6,348 nt of DNA, from the NCBI GenBank assembly GCA_022728415.1, contig JAIJJM010000129.1, forward strand, positions 1 through 6,348, written 5' to 3'. Shown in pieces: positions 5,690-6,348 of this stretch. This stretch comes from Collinsella sp. GTDB taxonomy: Bacteria > Actinomycetota > Coriobacteriia > Coriobacteriales > Coriobacteriaceae. The number at the start of each line of letters is the position of its first letter. Within the stretch, counting starts at the first letter, position 1. The notes beneath the pieces are model-generated. The model was given only the letters and a program-made list of their open reading frames with translations. It was not told the DNA's origin and did not search any database. The translations under genes and the position numbers were made by a program.

Positions 5690-5962
5690 TCAGCAGTAAA
5701 ACGATAGCCCATCGGTTGTTTCTTTCCAACGTTTGCAAATCAGCGCATGGTTAGATGAAACAAACTGCATGATATCGCGTAAATCCCGAGCAGGAATATC
5801 GCCCTTGTTATGGGCCAGCTTGCATCCGCCGGAGCGGGTAAGCCATATCTTGGTTGCCTCGGCAGTGGGGCGCTTGACCGCAACGTGAACATGAACAGGT
5901 TCGCCGTTCTCCCCCGTCCAGAAGAAGATGATGTACGGCCCGAGTCGAAACAGGCTAGGCAT
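5690..5962 (-). CDS. DUF4160-like small protein
   Basis: This encodes 90 aa. The opening MPSLFRLGPYIIFFW and the segment GEPVHVHV (20-27, with His24 and His26), followed by a C-terminal helical part (IPARDLRDIMQFV...KRW), match the DUF4160 pattern as I remember it. Such proteins are commonly encoded beside another small protein, often DUF2442, and have been suspected of being toxin-antitoxin-like, without an established activity. The start at 5962 is chosen because it gives the canonical N-terminus. A longer upstream reading frame simply shadows the preceding gene. It overlaps the 86-aa gene by 8 nt (ATGCCTAG), implying translational coupling. Confidence 0.82.
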   Translation of the reverse strand: MPSLFRLGPYIIFFWTGENGEPVHVHVAVKRPTAEATKIWLTRSGGCKLAHNKGDIPARDLRDIMQFVSSNHALICKRWKETTDGLSFYC

Positions 5963-6215
5963 AGACTCGTCCGCCTTCGTAGGCAAAACGCAGGATGAGC
6001 GGGGCATTGTTACGCACGAAATCATCGAGTTCTTTGAGGTCCGCTTCGCTAAAGCCCTCGTGTGACACCCAATTGAATGCCGGCAAGATACACTCCGCCG
6101 TGTCAAAACCCCAATCGCGCGGGCGCTCCACAACAACCTTCACCGTGTTGTCCTCCCGGACTTCGGAATACGAAACCTGCGTATCGTCCTCAAGGCGGAC
6201 ATATTCCCACATCAT
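5955..6215 (-). CDS. Small acidic protein, partner of the DUF4160-like gene
   Basis: This encodes 86 aa and I cannot place it in a family with confidence. It starts MMWEYVRLEDDTQVSYSEV, is acidic, and contains ERPRDWGFDTAECILPAFNW (50s region) and a helical C-terminal half (EADLKELDDFVRNNAPLIL). There is no signal peptide or membrane segment, so it should be cytoplasmic. GGAG lies 7 nt before the first of two tandem ATGs (6215, 6212); the first has the better spacing. It is transcribed just ahead of, and overlaps, the DUF4160-like gene. The antitoxin-like position and acidic nature are suggestive only. It does not look to me like the usual DUF2442 partner. Confidence 0.8.
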   Translation of the reverse strand: MMWEYVRLEDDTQVSYSEVREDNTVKVVVERPRDWGFDTAECILPAFNWVSHEGFSEADLKELDDFVRNNAPLILRFAYEGGRVYA

Positions 6216-6250
6216 AAGCTCGCTCCGTTCAAAGGGTTCTCTTCTTGAGC

Positions 6251-6256
6251 AGTATA
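6251..6256 (-). promoter_or_regulatory. Possible -10 (TATACT) for the small-gene pair
   Basis: Minus-strand TATACT (five of six consensus bases) lies in the 54-bp gap after the dnaX-like stop, 35 nt before the 86-aa gene's start. The -35 region (TGTGGA at 17 bp) is poor and falls inside the end of the upstream gene. The pair may have its own promoter or be read through from dnaX. Confidence 0.3.
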
Positions 6257-6269
6257 CCCGCCTGCACAG

Positions 6270-6348
6270 CTACTCCACAGGCTTGAAGATGGTGGCCTGG
6301 CCGAAGACGTTGCGGATGAGGGCTTTGGCCTCGTCCTCGGTCTGCGGG
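6270..6348 (-). CDS. dnaX: C-terminal end of a gene, probably DNA polymerase III subunit gamma/tau
   Basis: Only the last 25 codons and the stop (TAG, complement of 6270-6272) are in the window; the 5' part lies beyond the right edge. The visible peptide ends ALIRNVFGQATIFKPVE, with an FG-then-hydrophobic pattern like the tail of many DnaX proteins. The main support is context: dnaX is the usual gene upstream of ybaB-recR on the same strand. No catalytic motif is visible, so the name is a positional inference. Confidence 0.55.
   Translation of the reverse strand, partial: PQTEDEAKALIRNVFGQATIFKPVE

Noticed and set aside
5662..5690. Hairpin AGGGGCC/GGCCCT between the convergent genes as a bidirectional terminator
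   Set aside because: The stem has a bulge, the loop is about 15 nt and neither side has a U-tract, so the case is too weak.
5963..6136. 58-codon upstream extension of the DUF4160-like gene
   Set aside because: It lies wholly inside the 86-aa gene in another frame and does not look like the family's N-terminus, which starts at MPSLFRLGPY.
1..6348. tRNA, rRNA, CRISPR arrays, insertion sequences or attachment-site repeats
   Set aside because: No cloverleaf, spaced repeats, transposase or flanking direct repeats around the accessory region were seen by eye.

Overview
The window looks like chromosomal DNA from a high-GC actinobacterium. A gut Coriobacteriia genome such as Collinsella is my best guess, from protein style, GC near 60% in the core genes, and gene order. 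This is inference, since no search was run. Almost every gene is on the minus strand, so transcription mostly runs from the right edge to the left.

Layout, right to left. (1) At 6270-6348 is the last 25 codons of a gene whose position suggests dnaX (DNA polymerase III gamma/tau). (2) At 5690-6215 are two small genes overlapping by 8 nt: an unrecognised 86-aa acidic protein and a 90-aa DUF4160-like protein, possibly a toxin-antitoxin-like pair. (3) At 5188-5664 is the only plus-strand gene, a 158-aa single-pass membrane protein of unknown function. (4) At 3590-4996 is a 468-aa ATPase with an N-terminal P-loop domain, a winged helix and a C-terminal PD-(D/E)XK-type (DUF234) nuclease fold. The 191-bp divergent spacer between it and the membrane protein gene carries repeated ATTATGCA motifs. 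(5) At 3149-3469 is ybaB/ebfC and at 2539-3135 is recR. (6) A 243-bp spacer holds two near-identical palindromes 73 bp apart and a terminator-like hairpin just before the next ribosome binding site. (7) At 1387-2295 is a membrane-anchored protein with a long Ser/Gly linker. Its stop overlaps the start of (8), a Ser/Thr protein kinase (1-1390) that runs off the left edge just as a transmembrane segment begins.

How it fits together: dnaX-ybaB-recR is a familiar bacterial cluster for replication and recombination repair. Here about 2.8 kb of accessory genes sits between dnaX and ybaB. The genes after recR form a separate two-gene signalling unit: an extracytoplasmic protein and a membrane kinase, translationally coupled by an ATGA overlap and possibly controlled by the palindromes and hairpin upstream. 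The least described parts are the kinase/linker-protein pair with its leader, the DUF4160 pair with an unrecognised partner, and the repeat-rich divergent control region of the ATPase.
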